Shown: piece after piece, positions 35,018 through 44,033 of the stretch
How positions within the stretch are numbered: position 1 is the stretch's first letter
How the letters are laid out: every line of letters begins with the position of its first letter
Assembly (NCBI RefSeq): GCF_025144145.1
Contig: NZ_CP083546.1
Location: forward strand, 3,488,501-3,552,500
Direction of reading: 5' to 3'
From: Leisingera sp. M658
GTDB lineage: Bacteria > Pseudomonadota > Alphaproteobacteria > Rhodobacterales > Rhodobacteraceae
DNA length: 64,000 bases
Translations under genes and position numbers: made by a program
The notes under the pieces: model-generated
What the model was told of the DNA's origin: nothing
Databases searched by the model: none
What the model saw: the letters and a program-made list of their open reading frames with translations, nothing else

Positions 35018-37492
35018 TCAGGCCCGCATATTGGCGCCGTTGGCGTCATAGATGGGCGCGCCCAGCACTTCAGCGTCATACATCTCGCCCAGGATCTCGA
35101 CCTGCAGCCGGGTGCCCGCCGCCGCATGTTCCGCCGCGACATAGCCCATCGCCATCGACGCCTTTGCGTGATGCGCATAACCGCCCGAGGAGATATAGCC
35201 GACCGCCTCGCCGTCCTTCAGGATTGCCTCGTCATTTGAGACATCAATGCCGTCCACGTCGATGGTCATAGTGACCAGCTTGCGGTTTGGTCCGGCCTCG
35301 CGGGCGGCCAGCGCGGCCTCCTTACCCACGAAATCCTTCTTCCAGTTGATAAAGACATCCATGCCGCTTTCCGCCGCGTCGAAATCAGGGCGGAAGTCCA
35401 GCGTCCAGACGCCCCAGCCCTTTTCCAGCCGCATCGACATCAGCGCCCGCGCGCCGTACCAGCGGTAACCCAGATCCGCCCCCGCCTCCTCGATCGCCTC
35501 CGCCAGGCGCAGCAGGTATTGCGGCTTGCAGTAGATCTCGTATCCCAGCTCGCCCGAGAAGCTGATCCGGTTCAGGATCACCGGCACGCCGCCCACAAAT
35601 GTCTGGCGCAGGTCGCGGAACTTCATGGCTTCGCCCGACACATCCTCGCGGGTGATCCGCTGCAGCAGCTGCCGCGACTTTGGACCCGACAGCGCAATGC
35701 CGTGCCAGTCGTCCGAGACGTTCTGATAGGTCACATCGGCAGGCAGATCCTTTTCAAACCAGCGGCGGTGCGCCTCCTGCATGGCGCCGGAGCCGAACAG
35801 CATGAAGTGCTCCTCGCCCAGGCAGGCCACGGTCAGATCGCCGTACAGCTTGCCCTTGGGCGTCAGCATCGGGGTCAGGGCCAGGCGGCCCGGTTTCGGC
35901 ACATAACCGGCCAGAACGCGGTCCAGAAAGGCGCGCGCGCCTGCGCCCTTGAACTCATGCTTGGCAAAGTTGGCAACCTCGATGCCGCCCACCGCCTCGC
36001 GCACCGCCTTGACCTCGCGCGCCACATACTCATGGCTGCGATTGCGCTCAAATGTCGGCTCCTCATGCGCGTCTTCCGGCCCGTCAGCAAACCACAGCGC
36101 GTTCTCCAGGCCAAAGCCCTGCCCCATCCGCGCGCCTTTGGCGACCAGCCGGTCATAAAGCGCAGTGGTTTTCTGCATCCGCCCCTTTGGCAGGGTCTCG
36201 TTCGGGAAGGTCATCACAAAACGGCGCTCATAGTTCTCGGTCGACTTCACGGTACCCCAGTCGGGGGTCGCAAAGTCGCCAAAGCGCGCCACATCCATCG
36301 CCCAGACGTCGATGGACGGCTCGCCGTCGATCATCCACTCCGCCATAGTCAATCCAACGCCGCCGCCTTGGCAGAAGCCAGCCATGACACCCACGGCGCA
36401 CCAGTAGTTCTTCATGCCCGGCACCGGGCCGATCATCGGGTTGCCGTCGGGGCCGAAGGTGAACGGCCCGTTGATCATGTCCTTGATGCCCGCCTCGCCA
36501 ATTGCCGGGATCCGTTCAAACGACATCTCCAGCCGGTCGGCAATCCGGTCCAGATCGGGCTGCAGCAGCTCGTGGCCGAAATCCCACGGTGTTCCATCCA
36601 CTTTCCAGGGCGTGCCTTTGGGTTCATAGGTGCCCAGCAGCATCCCCTGGCGCTCCTGCCGGAAATAAATGTTCGCCTCGTAATCAATCCCGGCCGGCAG
36701 GCGGGTCGGGTGATTGGCCACCGCATCAATCTTGTCGGTGATCAGATAGTGGTGCTCCATCGGCTGCACCGGCAGGTTGATGCCCTGCATGTGGCCGACC
36801 TCCCGCGCCCACAGCCCGCCGCAGTTCACGATATGCTCCGCATTGATCACCCCGTGCGGGGTCACCACATCCCAGCTGCCATCGGGACGCTGGGTAGTGG
36901 CAGTCGCCGGTGTATGGGTGAAATACTGCGCGCCGTGCACCTTGGCCGCCTTGGCAAAGGCATAGGTCGCGCCCGACGGGTCCAGATCGCCGTCCTGATC
37001 GTCCCACAGTGCCGCGTGGTAATGCTTCGGGTCGATCAGCGGGTGGCGCTCCGCCACTTCCTTGGGGCTGATGAATTCCTGGTTCAGCCCCATGTAACGC
37101 GCCTTGGACCGTTCCCGCTTCAGGTAGTCGTACCAGGTCTTGTTCGACGCCAGATAGAACCCGCCGGTGATGTGCAGACCGACGGAATGGCCTGACAGCT
37201 CCTCAATCTCTTTATACAGATCAATGGTATAAGACTGCAGCCGAGAGATGTTCGGATCTGACGAAATCGTATGGATCTGCCCCGCCGCATGCCAGGAGGA
37301 ACCAGAGGTCAGCTCGTCCCGTTCCAGCAGCACAACATCTTTCCAGCCGAATTTGGCCAGGTGAAACAGGATCGAGCAGCCAACAACACCGCCGCCGATG
37401 ATCACCGCCTTGGCGTGGCTCGGCAGCTTCTTGTCGCCGCCGCTTTCCTCCTTGTGAATGTTGAGCGTCGATTGGGCAAAATTGTCTGACAT
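35018..37492 (-). CDS. DMGDH/sarcosine dehydrogenase-like FAD-dependent oxidoreductase with GcvT domain
   Basis: Predicted to demethylate a secondary or tertiary methylamine and pass the one-carbon unit to tetrahydrofolate. The 824-residue protein has an N-terminal DAO-type FAD domain with GGGVVG (33-38) and SSWHAAGQ, whose His68 matches the covalent flavin attachment site of dimethylglycine dehydrogenase, then an FAO middle domain, and a GcvT-type folate-binding domain from about 440 to 820 (FSGELGYEIY, GARALMSMRLEKGWG). The operon runs MttB-like, this gene, then the GlxA regulator. The substrate is unproved; dimethylglycine, sarcosine or another betaine product would fit. Confidence 0.9.
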   Translation of the reverse strand: MSDNFAQSTLNIHKEESGGDKKLPSHAKAVIIGGGVVGCSILFHLAKFGWKDVVLLERDELTSGSSWHAAGQIHTISSDPNISRLQSYTIDLYKEIEELSGHSVGLHITGGFYLASNKTWYDYLKRERSKARYMGLNQEFISPKEVAERHPLIDPKHYHAALWDDQDGDLDPSGATYAFAKAAKVHGAQYFTHTPATATTQRPDGSWDVVTPHGVINAEHIVNCGGLWAREVGHMQGINLPVQPMEHHYLITDKIDAVANHPTRLPAGIDYEANIYFRQERQGMLLGTYEPKGTPWKVDGTPWDFGHELLQPDLDRIADRLEMSFERIPAIGEAGIKDMINGPFTFGPDGNPMIGPVPGMKNYWCAVGVMAGFCQGGGVGLTMAEWMIDGEPSIDVWAMDVARFGDFATPDWGTVKSTENYERRFVMTFPNETLPKGRMQKTTALYDRLVAKGARMGQGFGLENALWFADGPEDAHEEPTFERNRSHEYVAREVKAVREAVGGIEVANFAKHEFKGAGARAFLDRVLAGYVPKPGRLALTPMLTPKGKLYGDLTVACLGEEHFMLFGSGAMQEAHRRWFEKDLPADVTYQNVSDDWHGIALSGPKSRQLLQRITREDVSGEAMKFRDLRQTFVGGVPVILNRISFSGELGYEIYCKPQYLLRLAEAIEEAGADLGYRWYGARALMSMRLEKGWGVWTLDFRPDFDAAESGMDVFINWKKDFVGKEAALAAREAGPNRKLVTMTIDVDGIDVSNDEAILKDGEAVGYISSGGYAHHAKASMAMGYVAAEHAAAGTRLQVEILGEMYDAEVLGAPIYDANGANMRA

Positions 37493-37567
37493 GGGTTGTG
37501 TCCTCAGGTCTGGGGCAAGCGGCAGCTGGGCCGTGAGAGATCTTGGTTGGCGGGCCGGAGCAGCGGG

Positions 37568-39088
37568 TTAGTACCAGGCGTCCGGAATTTCTTCCTTGCG
37601 GCGGGCGACATAGGCGGCCAATTCTTCCTTCACCGCCTCATCCATCGGCGGCGCGACATACTCGTGCAGCATCTGGTTCCAGCGCTCATAGGCGCGCTGG
37701 CGCATGTCCTTGCAGCCGCCCTCCTCCCAGCTTTCGACATTTTCGCTGTCGCTCAGCTTGGGCTCATAAAACGCGGTCTGGTAATTACGCATGGTGTGAC
37801 CCGATCCCAGGAAATGCCCGCCAGGCTCCACCTCAGCGTAAGCATCGCGCGCCATAGCCTCGTCGCTGGTGTCCAGCCCCTGGCTCAGCACCTTCTGGTA
37901 GGACCCCAGCCGGTCGGCATCCATGATCAGCTTCTCAAACCCGGTGCACAGGCCGCCTTCCATCCAACCGGCAGAATGCAGGACAAAATTCGCACCCGCC
38001 AGCATGGTCGAATGCATCGAGTCGGCACTTTCATAGGCCGCCTGCGCGTCCTCGATCTTGGACGCGGTCAGCGACCCGCCGCAGCGCAGCGGCAGGCCTG
38101 CGCGGCGGGCCAGCTGACCAATGGCATAGTTCGACACCACCGGCTCCGGCATCCCAAATGTCGGCGCGCCGGACTTCAGCGACATCGACGACAGGAAGTT
38201 GCCCAGCACAAACGGCGCACCCGGGCGCACCAGCTGGGTGAAGGCGCAGACCATCATCGCCTCGGCCATCGCCTGCGCCACAGAGGCCGCGGTGGACACC
38301 GGCCCCATCGCACCGGTCAGGATGAACGGCACAACGATCATCCCCTGTCCGCGGGCGGAATAGGTGCGCACGGCCTCGGTTACCACCTTGTCCACCAGCA
38401 AGGGTGAGTTGGTGTTCACATTGCCCATGATCACGCAGTTGTTGTCCATGACCTCTTTGCCAAAGACAATTTCGGCCATATCGACACTGTCCTGCGCGCG
38501 GGACATTTCGGTGATCGCACCCAAATGCGGTTTGTCGCTGAGGGTCATATGGGCAAACAGCATGTCGAAATGGCGCTTGGAGACCGGCACATCGCAAGGC
38601 TCGCAGATGACAAAACCGCCGTGGTGCAGGTTCGGATGCATATAGGTGAGCTGCACCAGCTTCTCGAAACTCTCCATGTCGCCATAGCGGCGGCCGCCCT
38701 TCAGATCGCGCACAAACGGAGCGCCATAGATCGGGGCAAAAACCTGATTATTGCCGCCGATGGTCACAGAGCGTTCCCGGTTGCGGGCCAGCTGGGTGAA
38801 TTCCCGCGGGGCCTTGGCACACAGGGAGCGGATCCACTGCGCATCCGCCCGCACGATGTCGCCATCAATTCGCGCGCCGGCTTCTTTCCAGATCTTCAGC
38901 GCTTCGGGATCATCGCGAAAGGCAATGCCGACATCTTCAAAGATCCAGTCCACCTGGGCCTCGATCTTGGTCAGTTTTTCCTCATCCAGCACATCGTAAA
39001 ACGGCAGTGTGCGCTGGATAAATGGCGATGCAGGGGCACCCGCCGGGGCGGTGTTTCGATCGCGGGATGCGCGGGCGCGTCGGGCCAT
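37568..39088 (-). CDS. MttB-like trimethylamine methyltransferase family protein (non-pyrrolysine)
   Basis: 506-residue member of the MttB family. True trimethylamine methyltransferases contain pyrrolysine at an in-frame TAG; this frame has no internal TAG, so it belongs to the non-Pyl branch, which includes the glycine betaine:corrinoid methyltransferase MtgB. Family segments include GAPFVRDLKGGRRYG, NVNTNSPLLVDK and GGHFLGSGHTMRNYQ. No corrinoid protein or corrinoid-reactivating enzyme is encoded nearby, so the methyl acceptor is unknown. It is the first gene of the operon with the GcvT flavoprotein, 75 bp downstream, and is divergent from a LysR gene. Confidence 0.9.
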   Translation of the reverse strand: MARRARASRDRNTAPAGAPASPFIQRTLPFYDVLDEEKLTKIEAQVDWIFEDVGIAFRDDPEALKIWKEAGARIDGDIVRADAQWIRSLCAKAPREFTQLARNRERSVTIGGNNQVFAPIYGAPFVRDLKGGRRYGDMESFEKLVQLTYMHPNLHHGGFVICEPCDVPVSKRHFDMLFAHMTLSDKPHLGAITEMSRAQDSVDMAEIVFGKEVMDNNCVIMGNVNTNSPLLVDKVVTEAVRTYSARGQGMIVVPFILTGAMGPVSTAASVAQAMAEAMMVCAFTQLVRPGAPFVLGNFLSSMSLKSGAPTFGMPEPVVSNYAIGQLARRAGLPLRCGGSLTASKIEDAQAAYESADSMHSTMLAGANFVLHSAGWMEGGLCTGFEKLIMDADRLGSYQKVLSQGLDTSDEAMARDAYAEVEPGGHFLGSGHTMRNYQTAFYEPKLSDSENVESWEEGGCKDMRQRAYERWNQMLHEYVAPPMDEAVKEELAAYVARRKEEIPDAWY

Positions 39089-39114
39089 GGGGCTCTCCAG
39101 TCTCCAAATGATGA

Positions 39115-39146
39115 GTCACACTATTCCTGCAGCCCGCGTTTGTGAC
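39115..39146. promoter_or_regulatory. Inverted repeat GTCACA-N20-TGTGAC between mttB-like and lysR genes
   Basis: Two perfect 6-bp arms at 39115-39120 and 39141-39146 in the 94-bp divergent region. Position suits a LysR-type site, but the dyad lacks the usual T-N11-A form and the arms are short. Confidence 0.3.
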
Positions 39147-39182
39147 GGTTGAAAAATCTGATCGTTTGGATAATTGACAGTT

Positions 39183-40097
39183 ATGCAAGAACTCTGGAAG
39201 CTCCTCACCAGCCCCCGTCACCTGATTGTTTTTGAGGCCGCTGCCCGGCACGGCTCCTTTACCCGTGCGGCGGAGGAGCTGAACGTGCAGCAACCTGCTG
39301 TCAGTGCGGCCATAAAGCAGATGGAGGCGTCGTTAGGTGTTATTTTATTCCGCCGCGGCCACCGCAAAGTGGAGCTGACCGGGGCTGGAATGAGGCTGTA
39401 CACCGATGTGTCCAAGGCTTTAGAGGACATCCTGTCCTCTGCTAAAGCGGTACGCCAGTTCGGACGCAATGACCATGTCACGCTCAATTGCTCCTCGGCT
39501 TTTGCATATTACTGGGTGATGCCACGACTGCCCCGGCTGCATGATGCGCATCCCGATATCGACCTGCGCCTGCAAAGCTCGGACCGGGAGCCGGATATCA
39601 ATACCGAAGGCATCTCGCTGGCGGTGCGGCGCGGGCACGGCAACTGGCCGGACTGCCATTCCGCCCTGATCGCGCCCGAGGTGATCTATCCGGTGGCCAG
39701 CCCGCGGGTGATGGCCTCGGCCGTCAACCTGGCGACAGTGCCGAACCTGCTGCACGAGCGGCTGATACATCTGGAGGAACCGATCCGCGAGCGCCCCAGC
39801 TGGCAGCAGTGGTTTGCCCATTTCGGAGTTACAGGCCCGCTGCCCGCGGCGGGTCTGCGGCTCAACGATTACGCGCTGGTACTGCAGGCGGCAATTGCCG
39901 GCGAAGGCTTTGCCTTCGGCTGGCAGCACGTGACGCAACCGCTGATCAAACAGGGACTGCTGGCCGCACGCAAGAACTGGTCCTGGACCACCGGCGCCGG
40001 GTTTTACCTGGTGTGGTCCAAGACCCAGGATCTGGTTCCCAATGCCGAACTGGTGCGGCAGTGGCTCTTGGAAATGGCCCAGCCCGGCGCCGCGTGA
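39183..40097 (+). CDS. LysR-type regulator, GcvA-like
   Basis: 304-residue LTTR with an N-terminal winged HTH (about 8-66; SFTRAAEELNVQQPAVSAAIKQME) and a periplasmic-binding-like effector domain. Divergent orientation 94 bp from the MttB-like operon points to its control, in addition to the GlxA regulator. The first frame codon is a TTG at 39174, but the ATG at 39183 fits the HTH spacing better. It resembles the GcvA group, which often sits beside amine or glycine metabolism genes. Confidence 0.88.
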   Translation: MQELWKLLTSPRHLIVFEAAARHGSFTRAAEELNVQQPAVSAAIKQMEASLGVILFRRGHRKVELTGAGMRLYTDVSKALEDILSSAKAVRQFGRNDHVTLNCSSAFAYYWVMPRLPRLHDAHPDIDLRLQSSDREPDINTEGISLAVRRGHGNWPDCHSALIAPEVIYPVASPRVMASAVNLATVPNLLHERLIHLEEPIRERPSWQQWFAHFGVTGPLPAAGLRLNDYALVLQAAIAGEGFAFGWQHVTQPLIKQGLLAARKNWSWTTGAGFYLVWSKTQDLVPNAELVRQWLLEMAQPGAA

Positions 40098-40098
40098 C

Positions 40099-40962
40099 TT
40101 ATGCGATCCCGGAGGGGTCCTTGGCCCGCTGCATCGAGGTCTTGCGGGTCACATACAGCCGCCGCACAAAGGCAAGGATAAACAGCGCGGTCAGGATCAG
40201 CACAATGGTCGGCGCCGGCGCGCTATCGAGGAAGAAGCTGGCATAGGTCCCCGCCAGCATCGAAAACATGCAGATCAGAACCGAAACCCACAGCATAGTG
40301 CTGAACTTGCGCACCACCAGAAAGGCGATGGCCCCCGGCGCAATCAGCAGCCCGATGGCCAGGATCAGCCCCGCCGCCGACAGGGTCGCCACAATCGTCA
40401 GCGACAAGGCCGCCAGCAGCCCATAGTGCAGCACCGTGACCGGCAGCCCGGACGCCTGCGCCTGTGCCGGGTCAAAACTGTGCAGCAGCAGATCTTTCCA
40501 CTTCAAGACAAGCGCCACACCGACCACCAGGGAAATAATGCCCGCCGTCAGCAGCTCGTGCCCCTCAACCCCCAGCATGTTGCCGAACAGGATGTGATCC
40601 AGATGGGCGTTGGTCTCAACCGAGACATAGAGCACGATGCCAAGGCCGAACATGCCCGAGAACACCACCCCCATCACCGTGTCCTGCTTGACCCGGCTGT
40701 TGCCCGACAAATAGCCGGTGGCAACCGCGCAGAGCATACCCGCAGCAAAAGCGCCAAGGATCAGCGGCAGCCCCACGATATAGGCCAGCACGATTCCGGG
40801 CAGCACCGCATGGCTGACCGCGTCACCCATCAGCGCCCAGCCCTTCATCACCAGGAAGCAGGACAGCAGCGCGGTCGGGATGGACACGATCAGCGAGATC
40901 AGAAAGGCGTTCTGCATGAACGCAAACTGGAACGGCATCAAAAGCGTATCAAGGTCCATCAC
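40099..40962 (-). CDS. sitD: Metal ABC transporter permease (SitD/MntD type)
   Basis: Inner-membrane ABC-3 family permease of 287 residues with about eight or nine membrane segments, including FLVMKGWALMGDAVSHAVLPG, the conserved segment near the N-terminus of the family. It overlaps the upstream permease by ATGA. Two different permeases in one operon are typical of Sit/Yfe systems. Convergent with the lysR gene, 1 bp apart. Confidence 0.92.
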   Translation of the reverse strand: MMDLDTLLMPFQFAFMQNAFLISLIVSIPTALLSCFLVMKGWALMGDAVSHAVLPGIVLAYIVGLPLILGAFAAGMLCAVATGYLSGNSRVKQDTVMGVVFSGMFGLGIVLYVSVETNAHLDHILFGNMLGVEGHELLTAGIISLVVGVALVLKWKDLLLHSFDPAQAQASGLPVTVLHYGLLAALSLTIVATLSAAGLILAIGLLIAPGAIAFLVVRKFSTMLWVSVLICMFSMLAGTYASFFLDSAPAPTIVLILTALFILAFVRRLYVTRKTSMQRAKDPSGIA

Positions 40963-41840
40963 GCAGCTCCTTCTTGTGCGGCGGGGCCGCGTTTAAGTGC
41001 TTCGCGCGCCTTGCGTTTTGCCGCCAGCAACCCATGTTTCGGAGCAAAGACAAAGACCGCCAGGAAGATCAGCGTTTGCAGTGTCACGATGATGCCGCCG
41101 GTGGCGCCGTCCAGAAAGTAGCTGGCATAGGCGCCGAAGAAACTGGTGAGCGCACCGATCAGCACCGAAATCATGATCAGCCGCGGGAAACGGTCGCACA
41201 GCAGATAGGCCGTGGCCCCCGGCGTTACCACCATCGCAATCACCAGAAACGCCCCCACGGTCTGCATCGCCGCCACAACCGAGGCCGACAGCAGCACAAA
41301 AAACACTGCCTTCAGCAGCCCGGGCCTGAGGCCGATGGTGCGGGCGTGGTTTTCGTCAAAGAAGGTGACCATCAGGTCTTTCCACTTGGCCAGCAGCACT
41401 GCCAGCGAGACAAAGCCGATGATTGCAAGTTGAGCCGTGTCCTCGGGCGTGATCGCCAGGATGTTGCCCATGGTGATGGTCTGGACTGACACTGACATCG
41501 GGCTGATCGAGACGATGAACAACCCAAGCCCGAAAAAGGAGGTGAAGATCAGCCCGATGATCACATCCACCTTAAGGCCGGATCGTTCCGACAAAAACAG
41601 CATCGCCCCCGCCGCCAGCCCGCCGGCAATAAACGCGCCCAGCGCAAACGGCAGGCCCAGAATATAGGCCCCTGCCACCCCCGGCACCACCGAATGGGAC
41701 AGCGCGTCGCCGATCAGCGACCAGCCCTTGAGCATCAGATAAGCCGACAGGAAGGCGCAGACGCCGCCCACCAGGGAAGAGACCCACATCGCATTGGTCA
41801 TATAGCCATAGGAGAACGGCTCCAGCAGGTATTCCATCAC
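40959..41840 (-). CDS. sitC: Metal ABC transporter permease (SitC/MntB type)
   Basis: ABC-3 family permease of 293 residues with [21 protein letters not shown] near the N-terminus and about eight membrane helices. It pairs with SitD to form the channel. Its start overlaps the ATPase gene stop by ATGA and its stop overlaps sitD. The C-terminal tail is basic and cytoplasmic. Confidence 0.92.
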   Translation of the reverse strand: MMEYLLEPFSYGYMTNAMWVSSLVGGVCAFLSAYLMLKGWSLIGDALSHSVVPGVAGAYILGLPFALGAFIAGGLAAGAMLFLSERSGLKVDVIIGLIFTSFFGLGLFIVSISPMSVSVQTITMGNILAITPEDTAQLAIIGFVSLAVLLAKWKDLMVTFFDENHARTIGLRPGLLKAVFFVLLSASVVAAMQTVGAFLVIAMVVTPGATAYLLCDRFPRLIMISVLIGALTSFFGAYASYFLDGATGGIIVTLQTLIFLAVFVFAPKHGLLAAKRKAREALKRGPAAQEGAA

Positions 41841-42754
41841 GGCTTGCCCCCGCCTTCAGCCTTGCCCTCGCTGGTCTGGGTCTTTTCGCCGTATTGGACA
41901 AAGGGCCGCTCGTCGTCGGTCAGGATGGTGACCTCGCGGGTGTCGCCGTCATCATGCAGCGCATCGCCCCCCAGGGTGAAATGGCGCAATACCCCGCCAA
42001 AGGCATGTTCCAGGTTGGCGCGGGTAAAGGTGGTCTCGGTCGGACCGAACCCCAGCACGGTGCCCTTGACCAGCACGGTTCGGTCGCAGAATTCCGGCAC
42101 GCTGCCCAGATTGTGGGTGGAAACCAGCATCACCCGGCCCTCGGCACGCAGCTCGCGCAGCAGGGCGATGATCTGCTCCTCGGTCTTCACGTCCACGCCG
42201 GTAAAAGGTTCGTCCAGCAGGATCACCTGCCCGTCCTGTGCCAGGGCGCGGGCCAGGAACACCCGTTTGCGCTGGCCGCCGGACAGCTCGCCGATCTGGC
42301 GGTGGCGGAAGTCCTGCATGTTGACCCGGCGCAGTGCCTCATCCACCGCCTCGTGATCCGCCGCCTTGGGCCGGCGCAGAAATCCCATGTGGCCGTAACG
42401 CCCCATCATCACCACATCCTCGACCAGCACCGGAAAGGCCCAGTCGACCTCCTCGGATTGCGGCACATAGGCAACCAGATTCTTGCGCAGTGCCTCCTTG
42501 ACGGTCAGGCCGAGGATGCGGATTTCACCCTGTGCGGCCGGCACAAACCCCATGATCGCCTTGAAGAGGGTCGATTTGCCTGCCCCGTTCACACCGACCA
42601 GCGCCGCAACGGTGCCGCGGGGAATGGAAAAGCTGGCATTCCACAGCGCCGTGTGGCCATTGCGGTAGGTAACGGTGACATCTTTTGCGGCGATCCCGTC
42701 ATCTGCGGGCGTGGCGCTGGTATTCATAATGTGGGTCTCACTGGCATCAAGCAT
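41837..42754 (-). CDS. sitB: Metal ABC transporter ATP-binding protein (SitB/MntA type)
   Basis: 305-residue ATPase with Walker [11 protein letters not shown]-loop [10 protein letters not shown], signature [15 protein letters not shown], Walker B VILLDEPF and the H-loop LVSTHNLG. Three in-frame ATGs are possible. I choose 42754, 8 nt after AGGACA; 42727 is the alternative, and the longest form begins within the intercistronic hairpin. A C-terminal extension of about 45 residues follows the ABC domain. Confidence 0.92.
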   Translation of the reverse strand: MLDASETHIMNTSATPADDGIAAKDVTVTYRNGHTALWNASFSIPRGTVAALVGVNGAGKSTLFKAIMGFVPAAQGEIRILGLTVKEALRKNLVAYVPQSEEVDWAFPVLVEDVVMMGRYGHMGFLRRPKAADHEAVDEALRRVNMQDFRHRQIGELSGGQRKRVFLARALAQDGQVILLDEPFTGVDVKTEEQIIALLRELRAEGRVMLVSTHNLGSVPEFCDRTVLVKGTVLGFGPTETTFTRANLEHAFGGVLRHFTLGGDALHDDGDTREVTILTDDERPFVQYGEKTQTSEGKAEGGGKP

Positions 42755-42806
42755 AGGGCTGTCCTGCAGAGTTACACACAGAAAATGTGCTTTGTGAAAT
42801 GAAACA

Positions 42807-42828
42807 CCCCGCAGCATGAACTGCGGGG
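42807..42828 (-). terminator. Intercistronic hairpin between sitA and sitB
   Basis: CCCCGCAG and CTGCGGGG pair perfectly across a 6-nt loop, followed on the minus strand by TGTTTCATTT. It may act as a partial terminator or 3'-end stabiliser that sets a higher level of the binding protein than of the membrane parts. Confidence 0.65.
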
Positions 42829-42851
42829 CGTAGGAATTTCCGTTGGAAGGC

Positions 42852-43754
42852 TCAGTTGGTGACCTCGGTCAGGCCACGTGCCACGGTTTCGGATGTGACC
42901 CTGAGCAGGTCCAGATAGGTGGGCACTGGACCGTCCGCTTCGCTGAGCGAGTCCACATACAACTCACCGCCATAGGCGACGCCGGTTTCACGGGCCACCT
43001 GTTCGGCCGGGGCGGTGTTGACGGTGCTTTCGCAGAACACCACAGGGATATCATTGGCGCGCACCCCGTCGATCACAGCGCGCACCTGCTGCGGAGTGCC
43101 AACCTGATCGGCGTTCATCGGCCACAAATACAGCTCTTTCATGCCGAAATCGCGGGCCAGGTAGCTAAAGGCCCCCTCGCAGGTCACCAGCCAGCGCTTA
43201 TCTTCCGGGATTTCGGCAATGGCGCGGCGCAGAGGCTCGATTGTGGCGCGCAAGCGGTCTTTGTATTCACCTGCGTTCTTGACATAGACCGCGGCGTTCT
43301 CCGGATCATGTTCGGCAAAGGCTTCGACGATGTTGTCAATATAAATCAGCGCGTTATCCAACCCCATCCAGGCATGCGGGTTGGCCTTGCCCTCATATGA
43401 GCCCGCTGCAATCGGGATTGGGTCAATGCCATCGGTCAGGGTCACCGATGGCACGTCTTCCATATTCGACAGGAACTGTTCGAACCAAAGCTCCAGGTTC
43501 ATCCCGTTCCACAGGATCAGGTCGGCATCGTGTGCCCGTACGATGTCACGCGGGGTCGGCTCATAACCGTGGATCTCGGCGCCCGGCTTGGTGACCGAAA
43601 CAACCTCGGCGGCATCCCCTGCCACATTTGCCGCCATATCGGCCAGCACGGTAAAGGTTGTGACAACCTTCATCTTGTCTTCAGCCATGGCAGCGCTGGC
43701 AGCAACAGCCGCAAATGCGGCGGCGGAAACTGTCTTGAGCAGGTTCGCGAACAT
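42852..43754 (-). CDS. sitA: Manganese/iron ABC transporter substrate-binding protein (SitA/MntC type)
   Basis: Periplasmic cluster A-I binding protein of 300 residues with a signal peptide (1-24, ending ASAAMA). Metal ligands can be read as His in EIHGYEPTP, His in NPHAWMG, Glu in TCEGAFSY and Asp in the late [11 protein letters not shown], the His-His-Glu-Asp set of Mn/Fe-binding members. The His-rich loop of ZnuA is absent, which argues against zinc. It heads sitABCD under a large Fur-family-like dyad. Confidence 0.92.
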   Translation of the reverse strand: MFANLLKTVSAAAFAAVAASAAMAEDKMKVVTTFTVLADMAANVAGDAAEVVSVTKPGAEIHGYEPTPRDIVRAHDADLILWNGMNLELWFEQFLSNMEDVPSVTLTDGIDPIPIAAGSYEGKANPHAWMGLDNALIYIDNIVEAFAEHDPENAAVYVKNAGEYKDRLRATIEPLRRAIAEIPEDKRWLVTCEGAFSYLARDFGMKELYLWPMNADQVGTPQQVRAVIDGVRANDIPVVFCESTVNTAPAEQVARETGVAYGGELYVDSLSEADGPVPTYLDLLRVTSETVARGLTEVTN

Positions 43755-43790
43755 TCGTTTCTCCGTTTTGAAGATCTCTTTGATGCATCG

Positions 43791-43842
43791 TTATTGCAAA
43801 TCATTCTCATTTGTCAATGAGATTGAGAATGATTTGCAATAA
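43791..43842 (-). promoter_or_regulatory. Fur/Mur-like operator: perfect 19-bp inverted repeat upstream of sitA
   Basis: TTATTGCAAATCATTCTCA at 43791-43809 is repeated as its exact complement at 43824-43842, across 14 nt. Each arm contains the TGCAAATCATT element that resembles alphaproteobacterial Mur/Fur boxes, and the left arm forms its own smaller dyad with TTTGTCA in the centre. It lies 37 bp upstream of sitA, so it could give metal-dependent repression by two Mur/Fur dimers. Confidence 0.75.
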
Positions 43843-43892
43843 CAGGGCCGGATCGGGCCAGGCCGCGGCATCACCACTTCCCTGCCAAATGG

Positions 43893-43917
43893 TTAACGGC
43901 AGTTAATGACGTCTTAA
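43893..43917. promoter_or_regulatory. CtrA-like box upstream of the orf134-RTX protease unit
   Basis: TTAA-TGACGTC-TTAA (43903-43917) is an exact TTAA-N7-TTAA match to the CtrA half-site spacing. A further TTAA lies at 43893-43896. The site is about 117 bp before orf134. Confidence 0.5.
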
Positions 43918-44033
43918 TGTTGCCCGGATCGCAACCGGCATTTCGCCCCAATCACCGCCTAAACCTGAAGCTGCAGCCAGAACGGCGCGGGACTGAACCT
44001 GATCCTTCGACCTACTGAGCGAGCACATTCCCC

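Noticed and set aside
35519-37195. 558-codon plus-strand frame
   Set aside because: Entirely antisense to the GcvT-domain flavoprotein, His/Arg-rich, no family motif or ribosome site.
37568-39088. Pyrrolysine-containing trimethylamine methyltransferase
   Set aside because: There is no in-frame TAG inside the gene and no pyl genes nearby, so true MttB was rejected in favour of the non-Pyl branch.
42852-43754. ZnuA-type zinc-binding protein
   Set aside because: The His-rich loop typical of ZnuA is absent and the ligand set reads His-His-Glu-Asp, which suits Mn/Fe.
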